Positions 57,115-60,000 of a DNA stretch of 60,000 nt are shown piece by piece. A program made the position numbers and the translations under genes. This stretch comes from Cryptomeria japonica (Eukaryota; Streptophyta; Pinopsida; Cupressales; Cupressaceae): contig NC_081413.1 of assembly GCF_030272615.1 (NCBI RefSeq), forward strand, positions 609,659,209-609,719,208. The letters run 5' to 3'. The notes beneath the pieces are model-generated. The model was not told the DNA's origin. It ran no database searches and worked only from the letters and a program-made list of their open reading frames with translations. Within the stretch, counting starts at the first letter, position 1. Each line of letters opens with the position of its first letter.

Positions 57115-60000
57115 TGAATCCAGGCAATGCAGAGATATGGATGATGAAGAGATTTTGATGGAGTTTGAAGCTCTTCTTGCCAAGAGACTTCCAAAAGGCA
57201 CCGGAAAATACAGAGGTAAGCTTCCTTTAAAATGTTTTTCCTGCAATAAGATAGGACATATAGTTGTTAATTGTCCTAACAATGACAATAAGGATAAACC
57301 AGAGAGGTTTAGAAAGTATAAAGGAGGAGGTAGGAGAAATTGTCTTGTTGCAGTGGATGAAGGTGTTACTGATGAAGAATCTGAGGATGAAGAGAATGAG
57401 GACATAATGTTTGTAGCTATAAAGGAAGAATTGTCTGACAAGAAATCCCTTGTCTCTTGGATTGACAACTCTAATGAGTGGATTATTGATAGTGGGTGTT
57501 CTCACCACATGACTGGTGACCAGAGAAATTTTCTGCCTCTGGAAGAATATGATGGAGGTGTTGTTCGGTTTGGAAACGATGCACCATGCTTGGTGAAAGG
57601 TAAAGGATCCATCTCACTGAATGGAAAGAGAAGTGCAGATGATGTCTACTGGGTAGAAGGTCTTAAGCACAACCTTTTGAGTGTTGCTCAGCTGAATGAC
57701 AAAGGACTCATTTTGGAGTTCAAAGGTGGACTCTGTAGTATAATTGGAAAGAGTGGTGAACTTATTGCCATCGGTAAGCAGGCCAGAGGTAGCTTGGTTT
57801 AGTTGAATGCTAAGATTAGTCAGTGTCTGATGACGAAGTTTGATGACAGTTGGATATGGCATAGGAGACTTTGTCATATAAACTTTGACAATATTATAAA
57901 AGCCAATAAGATCAAGGTAGTAAGAGGATTGCCTGTGCTGAACAATCCGGAGAATTCTTTATGCAAGAATGCCAACTTGGGAAGATATCTTCCTCAACTT
58001 TCAAAAGGTAAGTCTTTTTCAGTAGAGAACTTACTCGATATTGTGCACACCGATCTGTGTGGTCCAATGAAAACTAGAAGTATTCAAGGAGATAGGTATT
58101 TCATGATTCTTATTGATTACTGCTCAAGAATGATGTGGGTCACATTCTTGAAAGACAAGTATGAGGCATTTGGAAAGTTCAAAGCCTTTAGAGCATTGGT
58201 AGAGAAGGAAAGTGGTCAAAGGATAAAATGCCTAAGAACTGATCAAGGAGGTGAATTCACTTTTGATGAATTCAACAAGTACTGTGAAGAGAACGGTATC
58301 AAGAGGCAGTTGTCTGCCCCAAGGACACCACAACAAAATGGCATAGCAGAAAGGAATAACAAGACTGTAGTTGAAGCGGCCAGAACTATGCTGATCCAAG
58401 GAAAGGTTGATCACACTTTTTGGAGAGAAGCGGTGAGCACTGCAATCTATACTATGAACCGGGTACTCATCAAGAAAGGTAAAGATAAAACCACTTATGA
58501 GTACTAGATCGGGAAGACCCCCATTGTGAGTTATTTTAAAGTATTTGGCAGTAAGTGTTATATCAAGAGAGGTGAGCATCTGAACAAGATTGATGCTAAA
58601 TGTGATGAAGGAATATTTCTAGGATATTCCACTAAAAGCAAAGCTCTCAAGTGCTACAACAATAGGACTCAAAAAATTGTTGAAAGTATCAATGTCAGGG
58701 TTGATGAATCCCCCGAGGAGCCTGAGGAAACCTGCAGCAAGCAAGTGGAAGATGAACTAGTTGTAGCCTTTTGGGAACTGGTTAAGAAAGAAACAAGCAA
58801 AGACCTCAGTGTTCATGTATCGGTAGAAGCTTTAGTAGGTGAAGAAGAAGATGGAGAAAAAGAAGAAGAGGAAAAGCAAGTAGAACTAGCTAGAGTCATT
58901 CCTAGATATGTGAAACTACATCATGAAATCATAGGAGATAAAGATGCAGGGATACTCACAAGAAGAAAGGTGAAAGAAAACTCTTGCATGATTTCTGAAT
59001 TTGAGCCTAAGACCATTACAGAGGCACATACAAATGAATACTAGATTAAGGCAAGGGAAGAGGAGCTGGACCAGATAGAAAAGAATGCAACATGGTATTT
59101 GGCACCCAGACCAGAACACAAGAATGCCACAGGTACCAAATGGGTCTTCAGGAATAAGCTGAATGATGAAGGCACAATTGTAAGGAACAAGGCAAGACTT
59201 GTATGCAAGGGATATGCTCAGGAAGAGGGAGAAGAATATGGAGAAACCTTTGCCCTAGTGGCTAGACTGGAAGGTGTTCGAATGCTACTTGCATTTGCAG
59301 CATTTAAGGGATTCAAGGTATACTAGATGGATGTGAAGTCCACATTCTTGAATGGAATCCTAGAAGAGGAAGTGTATATTGAGCAGCCAGATGGGTTTAC
59401 CTTATCCAAAGATAGTAACATGGTGTATAGATTACACAAGGCCATGTATGGATTGAAACAAGCACCAAGGGCATGGTATGAACGGTTACACTCTTATCTT
59501 GTGAAGATAGGATTTCAAAGAACAAGTGAGGATAGCAACATCTACCTAAAATCTGAAGGTGATCAGATTCTAATCTGTGAAGTGTTTGTAGATGACATAA
59601 TCTTTGGAGGAGATGATGAAATGAGCCATGCATTTGCAGATGAAATGAAGAAAGAGTTTGAGATGTCTCTGATTGGAGAGATAAAGTTCTTCATTGGACT
59701 ACAAATTCAGTAGATGAAAGAGGGTATCTTTATTACCCAGTCCAAGTATGTCAAAGAGGTATTGAAGACCTTTGGCATGGAGGAGAGCAAACTGGTTGGT
59801 ACAACAATGGTGACCGACTGCAAATTGACTAAGGAAGATGATTCAGTGTTGGTGAATGAGAAGGAGTACCGATCAATGATTGGTAAGTTGCACTATGTGG
59901 TACACAACATACCTAATATTGCTCATGCTATGGGCATTGTGGCCTGTTTTTAGAAAAGTTCAAGAGAATCCACTTGGTAGCAGTCAAGAGGATTCTTAGA
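57115..60000 (+). pseudogene. Copia zinc knuckle, protease, integrase and RT
   Basis: The CCHC knuckle CFSCNKIGHIVVNC lies at 57233-57274, and the protease site WIIDSGCSHHMTGD near 57480. The integrase has SWIWHRRLCHINFDN, D of HTDLCGPM, D of LRTDQGGEFT and E of NGIAERNN; the second zinc cysteine is lost (LCKNANLG where CxxC is usual). The RT has TKWVFRNKL, MDVKSTFLNG and FVDDIIFGG with both catalytic Asp, then SKYVKEVLKTFGM. From 57137 the frame never shifts. It is broken only by TAG at 57800, 58505, 59042, 59324, 59711 and 59951. RNase H and the 3' LTR lie beyond the window. Confidence 0.95.

Larger units (their letters stand above)
53812..60000 (+). mobile_element. Ty1/copia retrotransposon, 3' end outside window
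   Basis: 5' LTR (53812-55244), primer-binding site TGGTATCAAAGC (55247-55258), gag, zinc knuckle, protease, integrase and reverse transcriptase appear in the copia order (integrase before RT). It is decayed by stop codons and a ~1.08-kb insertion in gag. The left flank is GATAC. The 3' LTR and RNase H are not in the window. Confidence 0.95.

Overview
This is nuclear DNA of a seed plant, most probably a gymnosperm (an inference from its long, gene-poor, heavily nested and strongly decayed retrotransposon content; no diagnostic host gene fixes the species). Almost everything recognisable is transposable-element DNA. Only two host-gene traces can be supported: a decayed heat-shock-factor fragment (19375-19974, minus) and a possible first exon of a plastid-targeted protein (38231-38441, minus).

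The left half (1-29 kb) is dominated by four members of one unusual element family, called here A (1198-7856, plus), B (12247-19108, minus), C (22635-28979, plus) and D (a fragment ending at 8752, minus). A, B and C are 6.3-6.9 kb units that begin with a TGTTGTGACC-type end followed by a conserved CACACATCGCCC block, and end in CAACA. C has a perfect 5-bp target duplication (GGTAG) and B a 4/5 one. Each carries, in order, a tandem-repeat array that differs between copies, a gene for a ~1,070-residue protein of no family I recognise, an inverted telo-box palindrome, a TATA box, and ~0.8 kb to the end. C is intact; A and B are pseudogenes. The TATA box near the 3' end and the TG...CA ends with 5-bp duplications look like a giant LTR carrying a gene in its U3. 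No paired LTR or pol is seen, so the units are either solo giant LTRs or stand-alone units moved in trans.

These units sit in decayed Ty3/gypsy pol genes. One gypsy pol (8753-12246) is split by D's end, a 1.6-kb solo LTR (9096-10694) and B. A second (22426-22634 plus 28985-29378) is split by C and flanked by a copia solo LTR (21111-22425, duplication GAAAG) and a non-autonomous LTR element F (29379-33319).

The middle (33-42 kb) is AT-rich and gene-poor. It holds a possible 3.3-kb LTR, the plastid-type exon, a TG/AG microsatellite and a copia solo LTR (40646-41433). Element E (42245-49955) is a non-autonomous LTR retrotransposon with two LTRs. It has a tandemly duplicated primer-binding leader and a further solo LTR (47836-49784, duplication GAAAC) inside its 3' LTR, and it interrupts a decayed minus-strand copia gag.

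The right end (53812-60000) is a Ty1/copia element cut off by the window. It has a 5' LTR, PBS, gag, zinc knuckle, protease, integrase and reverse transcriptase. From 57137 to 59953 pol stays in one frame, broken only by six TAG codons; the assignable ones fit C-to-T change at CHG sites.
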